DNA of 64,000 bases from Lyngbya sp. CCAP 1446/10 (GCF_026130175.1 NZ_JAIGNI010000001.1:62001-126000); one strand, 5' to 3'; positions 1 through 8,877 are shown, counted from the stretch's first letter. Numbers and translations are program-made. Notes: generated by a model from the letters alone, not told the origin.

Positions 1-83
1 GGTTTTAATCGGCGAATCATAAAGGGGTAGGTAACTCGGATTTAGTATTAGAAGCAATCCGCGAATTGCTCCTACCCATTTAA
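1..83 (+). other. Possible 3' tail of an upstream gene
   Basis: A short open frame from base 9 to the TAA at 81-83 would encode a tail ending in ELLLPI. It is preceded in frame by a stop at 6-8, so it is a very short unit, a frameshifted tail or chance. I cannot assign a family. Confidence 0.15.
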
Positions 84-130
84 TCAGAAAACTGTAAACT
101 TGTGTTATGTACAGTTCTACTTGTGAATTT

Positions 131-682
131 ATGATTTCCCGGCGCAAATTTTTTAGCACTTTATTGGTAATTTGTCTAGCCTTTGTGAGTTTCAATGTTG
201 CTCCTCCAGCCTTTGCCCTCGGTGGCAAACTGCCGGCAGTGAATCAAGCCGCACCAGATTTTAGTTTACCGACAAACAGCGGCGACGGGCAAGTCTCGCT
301 GTCCGATTATCGCGGTAAGTGGCTGGTAGTCTACTTCTATCCCAAAGATTTTACATCCGGTTGTACGATCGAAGCACGTCGATTCCAGCAAGACTTGCCG
401 AAATACTTAGCAAAAAACACTCAAATCATCGGCATCAGTGCTGATGATGTCAACTCCCACGCGGAATTTTGCGACTCAGAAGGTTTGAAATTTCCGCTGT
501 TAGCCGATACCGACGGCCAAGTCAGTAAAGCTTACGGTTCTTGGATGAGTTTTATCTCGTCCCGGCACAGTTTTATTATTGACCCTGAGGGGATTTTGCG
601 GGAAACTTTTGTCAAAGTTAATCCGGCGATTCACTCCAAAGAAGTCTTGGCTCGTTTAGGCGAATTGCAGACTAACAGCTAA
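131..682 (+). CDS. Exported PrxQ/BCP-type peroxiredoxin
   Basis: Thiol peroxidase of the AhpC/TSA superfamily, expected to reduce hydroperoxides outside the cytoplasm. I start at the ATG at 131, not the one at 107, because 131 begins directly with a signal peptide: SRRKFF resembles a Tat motif, followed by a hydrophobic stretch and APPAFA as a likely cleavage site near residue 29. The peroxidatic cysteine is Cys78 in PKDFTSGCT. The resolving cysteine that PrxQ enzymes usually carry five residues later is absent (Arg there). The only other mature-domain cysteine is Cys114, so this may be a 1-Cys or atypical 2-Cys enzyme. Length 183 aa is normal for an exported member. Confidence 0.85.
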   Translation: MISRRKFFSTLLVICLAFVSFNVAPPAFALGGKLPAVNQAAPDFSLPTNSGDGQVSLSDYRGKWLVVYFYPKDFTSGCTIEARRFQQDLPKYLAKNTQIIGISADDVNSHAEFCDSEGLKFPLLADTDGQVSKAYGSWMSFISSRHSFIIDPEGILRETFVKVNPAIHSKEVLARLGELQTNS

Positions 683-876
683 TATTATCTCACCTAAATA
701 ACCGCAATCAAATAGGTTCGTAGTGAGGACTTTAGCCTTTATTCAGGATTTTAAATCCGACTAAAAACCCCACTACAAACCTGATATTAATTTAATTATT
801 TTACGACACTTGATACCTGGTAACGAGACAAGCTATAAAGTCAATTTCAAATCGAAAATTGCCTATCCCGCCATAT
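683..876. repeat. Diverged GTAGTGAGGA hairpin repeat
   Basis: After the peroxiredoxin, TTCGTAGTGAGGACT (from about 716) is followed by a degenerate complementary arm ending in CACTACAAAC near 780. Better preserved relatives lie at 2421-2455 and 29205-29255. The rest of the gap shows nothing recognisable. Confidence 0.5.
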
Positions 877-1416
877 TCAGTGAGAATTGAACTTACTATT
901 TACGGCAACAGGCTCTGAAGAAGATTCCGGCTCTGACAGATTTCTTTTTCGGCTAGCAAAACGGCGTTCCGGGTCAATCCCCTCAAAAGTTGGCGGCAAC
1001 CAAACTCGGATGACCAACAATATTCCCAAAACCAGCAAAAATCCACCTGTTGATAATATTTGAACCCAGGGAGTTTCCAGCACACCCCGCACAATAACTT
1101 CTCGCAAAACTGAAACAATACAAACTTCAACCGCCACGCCGATAGAAACGCGCTGCTCTTGCAAATAAATAATCAGTAGCCGAAACAATTCCACCAAAAC
1201 CAAGAGAAAGAGAATATCAGCAGTCACTTCCTGAAAATTCAAAGGAGGCAACAGCGAGAAAAACATTTCTCGCAGTTCGAGTACCATGAAACAGAACAAA
1301 CCAATACACAAAGAAATTACAATTAAGTCTTGAACAGTTTCCAGACCGCTGACTATTAGTTTCAAATTTAACCATTTAGGAGGGGAATTGGTCTGGTTAT
1401 TTGAACGGTTTTCCAT
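877..1416 (-). CDS. PsiE-like four-helix membrane protein
   Basis: A 179-aa integral membrane protein with four hydrophobic segments at roughly residues 31-48, 66-85, 94-109 and 120-141. It has a polar N-terminus and a basic/acidic C-terminal tail. This layout and the spacing between helices 2 and 3 fit the PsiE (phosphate-starvation-inducible) family, whose biochemical role is unknown. The assignment is by topology and general resemblance. No Pho box was identified upstream. It stands alone between a forward peroxiredoxin and a forward superoxide dismutase. Confidence 0.6.
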   Translation of the reverse strand: MENRSNNQTNSPPKWLNLKLIVSGLETVQDLIVISLCIGLFCFMVLELREMFFSLLPPLNFQEVTADILFLLVLVELFRLLIIYLQEQRVSIGVAVEVCIVSVLREVIVRGVLETPWVQILSTGGFLLVLGILLVIRVWLPPTFEGIDPERRFASRKRNLSEPESSSEPVAVNSKFNSH

Positions 1417-1792
1417 TGACTGCTCCGGGAATCTGTTGGACTTGCTTACAGCTTAAGTTAAATTGAGCTGATCTTTGACAAAAAACAGGTTTAATTTATT
1501 TATAACCATCATCAAACTTCTGTCTGTTGAGAATTTTCCACAAACTTTTATTTATCACGCAGGCGGGTTGACTTGTTGCCAATGTTTGTGCTATGTGAAA
1601 TCTGGTATTAGTAAATTTGGTGAAAATCATAATTCAAAATCCTAAAATGCTGTAACTGAGATAAAATATAAAAATTGTAAAGAATTATTTACGACAGCTT
1701 GATCAACTCAAGCTAGGAACTTTAGGCTCGAATCAACGAAAAGCCGGAAAGTCAACCGAAAAACAACAGCCACCTAGAGAGGATTGAACACA
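1417..1792. other. Intergenic region upstream of sodB
   Basis: About 375 bases of AT-rich DNA between the divergently transcribed PsiE-like gene and sodB. It probably holds both promoters. I see no confident -35/-10 pair or operator. A good ribosome binding site (AGAGAGGA, about 1776-1783) sits before the sodB ATG. Confidence 0.4.
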
Positions 1793-2395
1793 ATGGCATT
1801 TACACTCGCACCATTACCCTTCGCCGCTGACGCATTAGAGTCAGGTCATATGTCGGCCAACACGTTTTCGTTCCACCACGACAAACACCACGCTGCTTAC
1901 GTGACCAATCTCAACAAACTGATTGAAGGCACCGAACTAGCCAGCAAATCCCTCGAAGAAATTGTGATGGCATCTGCTAAAGACCCATCAAAAGCCGGCA
2001 TCTTCAACAATGCAGGTCAAGTTTGGAACCACAATTTCTTTTGGAATTCCCTCAAAGCGGGTGGCGGCGGCACTCCGACAGGAGCTTTAGCTAATAAAAT
2101 CAATGCCGACTTCGGCAGCTTCGACAAATTCAAAGAAGAATTCAAGGCTGCTGCGACAACTCAGTTCGGCAGCGGCTGGGCTTGGCTGGTTTTGGATAAC
2201 GGTACTTTGAAAGTTACCAAAACAGCTAATGCTGACACCCCGCTAGCACATGGCCAAACTGCGTTGCTGACTTTGGATGTGTGGGAACACGCTTATTATT
2301 TGGATTTCCAAAACCGCCGTCCCGACTACATTACTAATTTCTTGGATAATTTGGCTAACTGGGATTTCGCAGCAGCAAATTTGGCTGCGGCTTAG
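1793..2395 (+). CDS. sodB: Iron superoxide dismutase
   Basis: Converts superoxide to oxygen and hydrogen peroxide in the cytoplasm. The 200-aa protein starts at ATG 1793; a TTG three codons earlier is in frame, but AGAGAGGA is correctly spaced for 1793. Metal ligands by motif are His28 (FHHDKHHAAYV), His80 (VWNHNFFW), Asp162 and His166 (DVWEHAYYLDFQNRRPDY). Gln76 just before the second ligand and the AGQVWNH context mark the Fe rather than Mn subtype. A strong hairpin follows (2421-2455). Confidence 0.97.
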   Translation: MAFTLAPLPFAADALESGHMSANTFSFHHDKHHAAYVTNLNKLIEGTELASKSLEEIVMASAKDPSKAGIFNNAGQVWNHNFFWNSLKAGGGGTPTGALANKINADFGSFDKFKEEFKAAATTQFGSGWAWLVLDNGTLKVTKTANADTPLAHGQTALLTLDVWEHAYYLDFQNRRPDYITNFLDNLANWDFAAANLAAA

Positions 2396-2420
2396 TAGCA
2401 CCTGATTTTTAGGATTGAAG

Positions 2421-2460
2421 TCCTCACTACGAATCTATTAAGTTTGTAGTGAGGATTTTA
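2421..2460 (+). terminator. Hairpin repeat and likely sodB terminator
   Basis: TCCTCACTAC (2421-2430) and GTAGTGAGGA (2446-2455) form a perfect 10-bp stem followed by TTTTATTG, which suits rho-independent termination. The stem sequence recurs elsewhere, so this is also a member of a dispersed hairpin repeat. A weaker relative follows at about 2472-2510. Confidence 0.65.
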
Positions 2461-2896
2461 TTGTTTATTTCCGAGGACTGAAGTTCTGACTACTAGCTTA
2501 ATAGGTTCGCTTAAGTAGGTCGGCGCTGTAAAACGCAAATATGTAAACGATTGTAAAGTATTCAAATGCACATCTAGCAACACTCGTTAGCCTTGTTTAC
2601 ATATTTTTATATTGTGAAGTTTAATATCGCCTACAACTTAAGTGGATGTAAGAATAGGTGTGGTAGTTTGGGAACTTCCACTGCCTCACACGGTATCTAA
2701 TTTGTGAAGATTTATAAACCCATTTGTAGCGAGGAAAGGATAGTAGAACTCTCCAATCCTCGCAAAATCGGGACGTTTCCCCTTGCTATAGCAATGTTGT
2801 TGTGATAGATAGAGTTCTGGACAGATAGATGTCTGAGAGATAGATTGTTAATATTGGAGGCAGCGACATTTAACACAACCTTTTGGAGTATAGAAA
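2461..2896. other. Intergenic region upstream of the GT2/NRPS gene
   Basis: AT-rich DNA with a decayed hairpin repeat at the left and several GATA tetranucleotides near 2806-2850. GGAG at about 2884 is a ribosome binding site for the ATG at 2897. No promoter is confidently visible. Confidence 0.35.
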
Positions 2897-5800
2897 ATGA
2901 CAAAAAATGTATCAGTAGTGATTCCATCTTATAACAGCGCCCAATTTTTACCGGAAGCAATAGAGAGCATACTTGAGCAGACTCTACCCGTATTTGAGAT
3001 TATTGTCGTAGATGATGGTTCTACTGATGAAACGAAAGAAATCTGCGATCGCTACCCAGCAGTAAAATACGTCTATCAAAACAACCAAGGCGTTGCTGCT
3101 GCACGCAATACTGGTCTGGGGGTTAGTACAGGAGAGTATATTGTTTTCCTGGATAGTGATGACTGCCTTTTACCTGAAGCGATCGAGATTGGAGTCAAGC
3201 ACATCAACGCCCTACCAGAGGTGGGCTTTGTATTTGGTCGTTATTTCTTCTATTCCATTCAACCTGATGGCTCATACAAAGTAGAAGAAAAATATGAGGA
3301 TCAGCCTGAAGTTGCTAATTATCAAACCATTTTAGCCACCCAGCATAAGATTCAATGCGGTTGTATTATGTTTCGGCGTGTTGCTCTGGAGTCCGTCTCT
3401 ATTGAGTCTGTTGGTGCATTTGACCCAAGTCTTGTGCCGATGGAAGATATCAATTTGTTCCTGCGGGTAGCCCGTGATTTTCCGATCTATTTCCACGGTG
3501 AAGTCGTTTCTAAATATCGCTACACTGGCAATAACCTATCCAGTAAATCGGCAAAAATGCTGATCCAGGCAAGACTATCTCATGGTCGGCAATGGAGTTA
3601 CATTCAACAGACTGGAAAAGAAGAATATATAGCGGCTTACGAACAAGGAAAAAGGTCTTGGACTAAGCTTTTTGCCGATCGATTGCCTTACGAAATCCTG
3701 AGATATATACGAGCTAAACAATGGGTTGCAGCGTTGGGTATTCTGAGATTGATCTTGTATTACGATCCTAAATTGCAGTGTATCGATCGGGAAATCTACG
3801 AAATATCCTATACAACTCTGATGTCAGAGCTACGCAAGCTCCCCCTTCAAGACTCCTTAGCGTATTGGCAAAAACAACTTGCGGGAGCCACCCCTTTATT
3901 ACCCCTACCCACTGACCGGCCACGTCCCCCAGAGCAATCCCTCCAGGCAGCTTCTCTGTCTTTTGGCATTTCTGGGGAAATCACCACGGCCCTGGGTCGA
4001 TTGGGCGGGCAGGAAGGCGTCGCCCTATCCACAACCCTGTTAGCCGCGTTTAATATCTTGCTCTATCGCTATACAGGTACGGAAGATGTGATTGTTGGCT
4101 CCCCCTTTGTGGGCCGTGTGAATTCAGAAAATTTCGTGAATGCTGTCCCCCTTCGTACAGATATGTCGGGTAATCCCACGTTCCCAGAGTTTCTGGGACG
4201 AATGCGGAAAGTTGTTTTGTTAGGGCAAGCCTATCAAGATGTGCCCTATTGCTTATTGGTCGATCAATTTTGTCCCCAGCCCGACTTAAGCTATTCCCCT
4301 CTGTTTCAAGTGACGTTTGTCTTTGAGGAAAATATTCCCTTCCAAAGGATCGATCTGTCAAGATTAACAGCCAGTCCGTGGGTGATTGAAAATAACGAGG
4401 GGAAGTTTGACTTAACTTTATTCTTAAAACCAACCAGCGCAGGATTGGAGGGGAGTTGGTACTACAGCACGGATTTGTTTGATGCAGAAACTATTGAACG
4501 AATGAACGAGCATTTCCAGATTTTGTTGTCTGGGATTGTGGCTCATCCAGAACAATCGATTTCTGCCTTGCCGCTGTTGCCAGACCAAGAGAAAAATCTG
4601 TTGCTTGTGGAATGGAATCAGACTCAAAAAGATGAGTCGCAAGATCTATGCCTGCACCAGTTAATAGCTCAACAAGCAGAAGTAACTCCAGATAAAATTG
4701 CGGTTTCCTTTGAAGGTCAAACATTGACTTACGAAGAACTACATCAACGCTCTAATCAACTGGCCAACTATTTGCAACAAAGAGGGGTGAAGCCGGATGA
4801 TTTAGTGGGCATTTGTGTCGATCGCTCTCTGGAAATGCTGGTGGGATTATTAGGTGTGCTGAAGGCGGGCGGAGCCTATGTTCCCATAGACCCCAACTAC
4901 CCTCCCGATCGCGTGGAATACATGATCGAGAATTCCCAAGCCAAAGTATTGTTAACACAACAGCAGCTTGTGAAGAGCCTACCTACGGAAGAATCATTGG
5001 TCATCTGTTTGGATACGGATTGGCCACTGATTGCTCAAGAGAGTCAGGAAATGCCGATCGCCAGTGTTACGCCAGAAAATATGGCCTATGTCATTTATAC
5101 ATCTGGTTCCACGGGTAAGCCCAAAGGTGTACAAGTTCTCCACCGTGGCGCAGTCAATTTTTTAAAGTCGATGCGCGAGCAACCGGGGATCAGTGCGACG
5201 GATATTTTGCTATCTGTCACAACACTTTCTTTTGATATTGCAGTCTTAGAACTGTTTTTACCCCTGACTGTGGGAGCGCAGGTTGTGATCCTGAGTCGGG
5301 AAGCTGCGATGGATGGCAGAAAGTTATTAAGGACGATCGCCCAATTAGGCATTACGATCCTGCAAGCAACTCCAGTGACTTGGCGATTATTGCTGGAATC
5401 GGGCTGGGAAGGTCAGTCCCCGATGAAAATGCTCTCCGGTGGGGAAGCCATACCGAAAGAATTAGCTGCTCAATTGTTAACCAAAGGTACGGAACTTTGG
5501 AATATGTACGGGCCAACGGAAACAACAGTTTGGTCAACGGTTTATCAAATCAAAGACCCCGAACAGCGAATTTTAATTGGTAAGCCGATCGCCAACACCG
5601 ATATCTACATCTTAGATTCTCTCCTGCAACCCGTTCCCGTTGGGGTGGCTGGGGAATTACATATTGGTGGTTCAGGATTAGCGCGAGGCTATTTGCAACG
5701 TGACGATTTAACCACTGAGAGATTTATTCCTAATCCCTTTCGAGAAACCGAACGAATATATAAGACGGGGGACTTAGCACGTTATTTGCCAGATGGAAAT

Positions 5801-7234
5801 ATTGAGTGTTTAGGTCGCCTAGATTTTCAAGTCAAAATTCGCGGTTTTCGGATCGAACTCGGTGAAATCGAGTCTGTTTTGGTCAAACATTCCAACGTGC
5901 AGCAGGCAGTGGTCATCGTCAGGGAAGATTTTCCTGGCGACAAGCGTCTAGTGGGTTATATTGTCGCTCTCAACAATCAGAACCCAAGCATCCAAGAACT
6001 GCGAAGTCTGCTCAAGGAGTATGTACCAGAATATATGGTGCCGTCTATCTTTGTTTTCTTGGAAGCTCTACCCCTAACACCGAATGGTAAGGTAGATCGT
6101 AAAGCTCTACCTGTACCTGAACAATCTCGCGAAGCAGCAATCATACCCGCCACTCAAAAGGCTCTAGATTTGCCCGCCCCTACACCTCAAGAAAATCCAG
6201 AACAGCCAGGAGAATTTGCCAGTCCCCAGGATGATTTGGAAGTTCAACTCATCAATATTTGGGAACAAGTATTGAATATTTCATCCATCAGTACGACAGA
6301 TAATTTCTTCGAGATGGGAGGACATTCCCTATTAGCGATATCCCTAATGCGTGAAATAGAGAAAACCTACAAGAAAGAGCTACCTTTACCTATCCTTTTC
6401 CAATCACCAACGATTCACCAGTTGGCTCACACCCTTCGTAAACAAAGATTATCGTCTTCTTCGCAGGCTTTAGTCACGATTCAGAAAGGTAGTTCCAAAC
6501 TGCCTTTATTCTTTATTTACGGCATCTTCCTTTACTATAACTTATCAAGACACCTGGGCAAAGACCAAACCTGTTATGGAGTCTATGTCAAAGAGGAAGT
6601 CAATATGTTCCAAAAGAATAAACTTGACCAATCACCAACCCCTTCAGTGAGTATTCCAGAGCTGGCCACTCGCTACCTCAAAGAAATACAAAAACATCAG
6701 CCTAAAGGCCCTTACCTCCTAGCGGGTGAGTCATTAGGTGGCTTAGTAGCATTTGAAATGGCACATCAACTTCGTTTACAAGGTGAAGAAGTAGCTTTAC
6801 TTTGCCTTTTGGATAGTGCGATTCCAGGAAAAAATCAACTGTCATTGAGTCAGAAGCTGGCTTTTCATATCAAAAAGCTGCGCCAAAAAGGGCTTTCATA
6901 TTTGCTTCAAAAGATAGTAGAATCGAAGACTAAATCGACTCCTGATATTAACATTAATAATGTTAATAGTAATCCGGTAGATCCTCGATTACAGTTTCGG
7001 GAGTACGCTTTTAATAGTTACAAGCCACAGCCTTACCAAGGCAGGGCAGTTTTGTTCCGGGCGAAGGAGGAAAGTCACTTTAGCACTTTGGAAAACTGGA
7101 AGGAACTGTTGCTTGAAGGATTAGATATATATGATATCCCTGGAGATCATCTAAGTATCCTTCAAGAACCCAATGTCCCTCTCTTAGCCGAAAAAATGAG
7201 AGTGCATATCGATCAAGCTTTAGCAAAACTTTAG
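2897..7234 (+). CDS. GT2 glycosyltransferase / truncated C-A-PCP-TE NRPS chimera
   Basis: A 1445-aa protein. Residues 1 to about 290 are a GT-A fold family 2 glycosyltransferase (VVIPSYNSAQFL at the start, VVDDGSTD 37-44, DSDD 86-89, ED 183-184). Residues about 316-560 are only the C-terminal half of a condensation domain (AYWQKQLAG, LPTDRPRP, SYSPLFQVTFVF); the N-terminal half with HHxxxDG is absent. Residues about 585-1075 are a complete adenylation domain (IYTSGSTGKPKG 733-744, YGPTETT 871-877, YKTGDLARYLPDG, NGKVDRKAL). Read against GrsA, the specificity residues are D780 I781 L784 Q823 L846 G848 M870 V878 W879 K1065, very close to glycine codes. The carrier Ser is S1144 (GGHSLL). A type I thioesterase ends the protein (GESLGG S1279, D1306, GDH H1418). 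Product unknown. No partner module or Sfp-type phosphopantetheinyl transferase lies in the window. Confidence 0.9.
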   Translation: MTKNVSVVIPSYNSAQFLPEAIESILEQTLPVFEIIVVDDGSTDETKEICDRYPAVKYVYQNNQGVAAARNTGLGVSTGEYIVFLDSDDCLLPEAIEIGVKHINALPEVGFVFGRYFFYSIQPDGSYKVEEKYEDQPEVANYQTILATQHKIQCGCIMFRRVALESVSIESVGAFDPSLVPMEDINLFLRVARDFPIYFHGEVVSKYRYTGNNLSSKSAKMLIQARLSHGRQWSYIQQTGKEEYIAAYEQGKRSWTKLFADRLPYEILRYIRAKQWVAALGILRLILYYDPKLQCIDREIYEISYTTLMSELRKLPLQDSLAYWQKQLAGATPLLPLPTDRPRPPEQSLQAASLSFGISGEITTALGRLGGQEGVALSTTLLAAFNILLYRYTGTEDVIVGSPFVGRVNSENFVNAVPLRTDMSGNPTFPEFLGRMRKVVLLGQAYQDVPYCLLVDQFCPQPDLSYSPLFQVTFVFEENIPFQRIDLSRLTASPWVIENNEGKFDLTLFLKPTSAGLEGSWYYSTDLFDAETIERMNEHFQILLSGIVAHPEQSISALPLLPDQEKNLLLVEWNQTQKDESQDLCLHQLIAQQAEVTPDKIAVSFEGQTLTYEELHQRSNQLANYLQQRGVKPDDLVGICVDRSLEMLVGLLGVLKAGGAYVPIDPNYPPDRVEYMIENSQAKVLLTQQQLVKSLPTEESLVICLDTDWPLIAQESQEMPIASVTPENMAYVIYTSGSTGKPKGVQVLHRGAVNFLKSMREQPGISATDILLSVTTLSFDIAVLELFLPLTVGAQVVILSREAAMDGRKLLRTIAQLGITILQATPVTWRLLLESGWEGQSPMKMLSGGEAIPKELAAQLLTKGTELWNMYGPTETTVWSTVYQIKDPEQRILIGKPIANTDIYILDSLLQPVPVGVAGELHIGGSGLARGYLQRDDLTTERFIPNPFRETERIYKTGDLARYLPDGNIECLGRLDFQVKIRGFRIELGEIESVLVKHSNVQQAVVIVREDFPGDKRLVGYIVALNNQNPSIQELRSLLKEYVPEYMVPSIFVFLEALPLTPNGKVDRKALPVPEQSREAAIIPATQKALDLPAPTPQENPEQPGEFASPQDDLEVQLINIWEQVLNISSISTTDNFFEMGGHSLLAISLMREIEKTYKKELPLPILFQSPTIHQLAHTLRKQRLSSSSQALVTIQKGSSKLPLFFIYGIFLYYNLSRHLGKDQTCYGVYVKEEVNMFQKNKLDQSPTPSVSIPELATRYLKEIQKHQPKGPYLLAGESLGGLVAFEMAHQLRLQGEEVALLCLLDSAIPGKNQLSLSQKLAFHIKKLRQKGLSYLLQKIVESKTKSTPDININNVNSNPVDPRLQFREYAFNSYKPQPYQGRAVLFRAKEESHFSTLENWKELLLEGLDIYDIPGDHLSILQEPNVPLLAEKMRVHIDQALAKL

Positions 7235-7242
7235 GCTGTTGA

Positions 7243-7377
7243 GTTGAACGACTTATACAAGCGATTCAACAAGCTATTACAGATCAAACAATGCGTCAAC
7301 GCGCCGCCAGATTGGCGGCGCACATCCAAGGTGAAGATGGTATTATCAAGGCAGTTGCTATCGTACAGGAAATCTAA
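7243..7377 (+). pseudogene. C-terminal remnant of a family 1/28-type glycosyltransferase
   Basis: Starting 8 bases after the NRPS stop, 44 codons read as ERLIQAIQQAITD, then RQRAARLAAHIQGEDG and IKAVAIVQEI, then TAA. This matches the C-terminal helix pattern of MGT-like UDP-sugar glycosyltransferases (AI..A..D, RAA.L...I..EDG, AV..I). The frame is blocked upstream by TGA at 7240-7242 and has no start, so only the last part of the gene survives. I infer that a deletion between the NRPS gene and this gene removed the rest. Confidence 0.65.
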
Positions 7378-7456
7378 AATTGTGGGACTGTTTACGGATA
7401 ACCCGTATTCTACTGGAGGAATTCAAAGAACCTTAAGTTAATCGTACTTATACCCA

Positions 7457-7842
7457 AATACGGTTTACTTAAGTTATAGAACCCATTTGATATCTATTCT
7501 GCGTAAATCTCAGAAACCGGGTTGAGCTCTATATTTCTCGTCACCCAACTAAAAACTCGTAGAAACCCGGTTTCTCGCCCCTTGCGTAAATCTCAGAAAC
7601 CAGTTTCTCTCTATATTTATCGTCACCCAACCCAAAAACTCAAAGATTTCAAATGGGTTCTATAAGGATTGTGAATTAAATAATTTCCATTTTTCTTCTG
7701 GCCCATCCCACAACAATCAAATTTGGAAGTTATTTAATTCTCATTTCTAAGTTGTAGGGTGCGTCGCTCGTTTAATCTGGCGTTCCAGGGCGAGAGTTGT
7801 TTTTGGCGACGCAGCCTACGTTGACTTAAGTGAACCGTATTG
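7457..7842. mobile_element. Nested inverted-repeat (MITE-like) element
   Basis: Outer 18-base inverted repeats at 7457-7474 and 7825-7842 (AATACGGTTTACTTAAGT against its complement, one mismatch) enclose a second element with perfect 16-base ends, TATAGAACCCATTTGA (7475-7490) and its complement (7649-7664). Inside the inner element a GAAACCGGGTTT-type hairpin unit is tandemly duplicated. To its right is an imperfect GTAGGGTGCGTCG / CGACGCAGCCTAC arm pair (about 7755-7820). There is no open frame. It ends one base before the stop of the SGNH hydrolase. Confidence 0.7.
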
Positions 7843-7843
7843 G

Positions 7844-8587
7844 TTATCCCCCCTTCAGTATTTTTAATAAGGCTCTTCGATAAATCTGTCTGCCTTCTGA
7901 GTCAAGGTGAACGCCATCTGTTGTGACCTTATCTTTCAATACTGTCCCTTCGTACAGGGGCTGAATTTCTTTTTCTACTATCAATAACTTATCTGTCGCT
8001 GCCACTTGACGAGTCAAGGCTTGAATGGTTTTCACTCTTTCCAAAGGGCCCGCTAGTGTGATATCATGGCTGGCTTCAATCGTTGAGTAAAAAGCAGGGA
8101 TTAACACTACTTTTTTGGTGTTCATTTTTGTTCTGACAGTGTGGATAATTTCCTGCATATTGTTAACAAATTGTGGATCATTTATCCGATAACCCGCATC
8201 ATTAGTACCGATCGCAATAATTGCTGTATTACATTTAACGTTAGCAGCAGTTAATAGTTTTAGCTGGTCGATCAGAGAAATTGTTGACATTCCGGGCAAG
8301 GCAAAATTAAAAGTATCTTTACCCATTGTATTTCCCAGCCCAGAAGTGATAGAATCGCCCCAAATGCAAGCATTGATTTGAGTATTTTTAGTCAGATATA
8401 GTTGATAATCAACTTCATCTAGCCACCAAGAATTAGAACTTAGGGTGTCTGTCGATAATTCGATAGAATTTGCATTCAACATGACTAAAAATCTACCTAA
8501 ATACCCCCTCTTCATCGTAAACTCTAAAATCCCTGTTAAGAGAATGACATTCAATAGCAGTGAAATGGTCGCGATATGTTTTTTCAT
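7844..8587 (-). CDS. Membrane-anchored or exported SGNH (GDSL) hydrolase
   Basis: A 247-aa esterase/lipase-like protein. An N-terminal hydrophobic helix (about residues 6-23) anchors or exports it. Block I is GDSI with Ser79, block III GTND with Asn129, and block V DGVHLD with Asp224 and His227, so the triad looks intact; Gly99 in FALPGMS is the probable block II glycine. Related enzymes deacylate or deacetylate polysaccharides, lipids or secondary metabolites. It converges with the GT2/NRPS gene and sits in the same repeat-rich island. A role in tailoring that product is possible but unproven. Confidence 0.82.
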   Translation of the reverse strand: MKKHIATISLLLNVILLTGILEFTMKRGYLGRFLVMLNANSIELSTDTLSSNSWWLDEVDYQLYLTKNTQINACIWGDSITSGLGNTMGKDTFNFALPGMSTISLIDQLKLLTAANVKCNTAIIAIGTNDAGYRINDPQFVNNMQEIIHTVRTKMNTKKVVLIPAFYSTIEASHDITLAGPLERVKTIQALTRQVAATDKLLIVEKEIQPLYEGTVLKDKVTTDGVHLDSEGRQIYRRALLKILKGG

Positions 8588-8623
8588 TCAGGTATGAGCA
8601 AGCAAACTAACAGAAATTATCAA

Positions 8624-8749
8624 TAGACCTCTTGCAAAAGTCCTTTTAATCCAATTGTGGAACAGGCTTTCCGGCCTGTTGCACGATAAACATTTTTTAT
8701 TGTGGAACGGGCCGGAGAACCCGTCCTAGTTATTTTTGCAAGAGGTCTA
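8624..8749. mobile_element. MITE with TAGACCTCTTGCAAAA ends
   Basis: A perfect 16-base terminal inverted repeat, TAGACCTCTTGCAAAA (8624-8639) and its complement (8734-8749), bounds 126 bases. The interior holds palindromic GGAACAGGC..GCCTGTT and GAACGGGCC..GGAGAACCCGT segments. There is no coding frame. Relatives lie at 15097-15218 and, as one end only, at 59183-59200. The remaining 8750-8877 shows nothing notable. Confidence 0.75.
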
Positions 8750-8877
8750 ATCACTACACTACCAAAAAGTAATTCACAATTATAATCAGTTTGTCAGATC
8801 GCGAATTATGAATTAAGCGATCGCACTGCTCCATCTTGTTTGAGATCGAATAGAGTGTGCGCGTAAGACTGGATTAG

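Noticed and set aside
7244-7441. 65-codon plus-strand frame after the NRPS gene
   Set aside because: A different frame over the same bases clearly encodes a glycosyltransferase C-terminus; this frame has no recognisable features.
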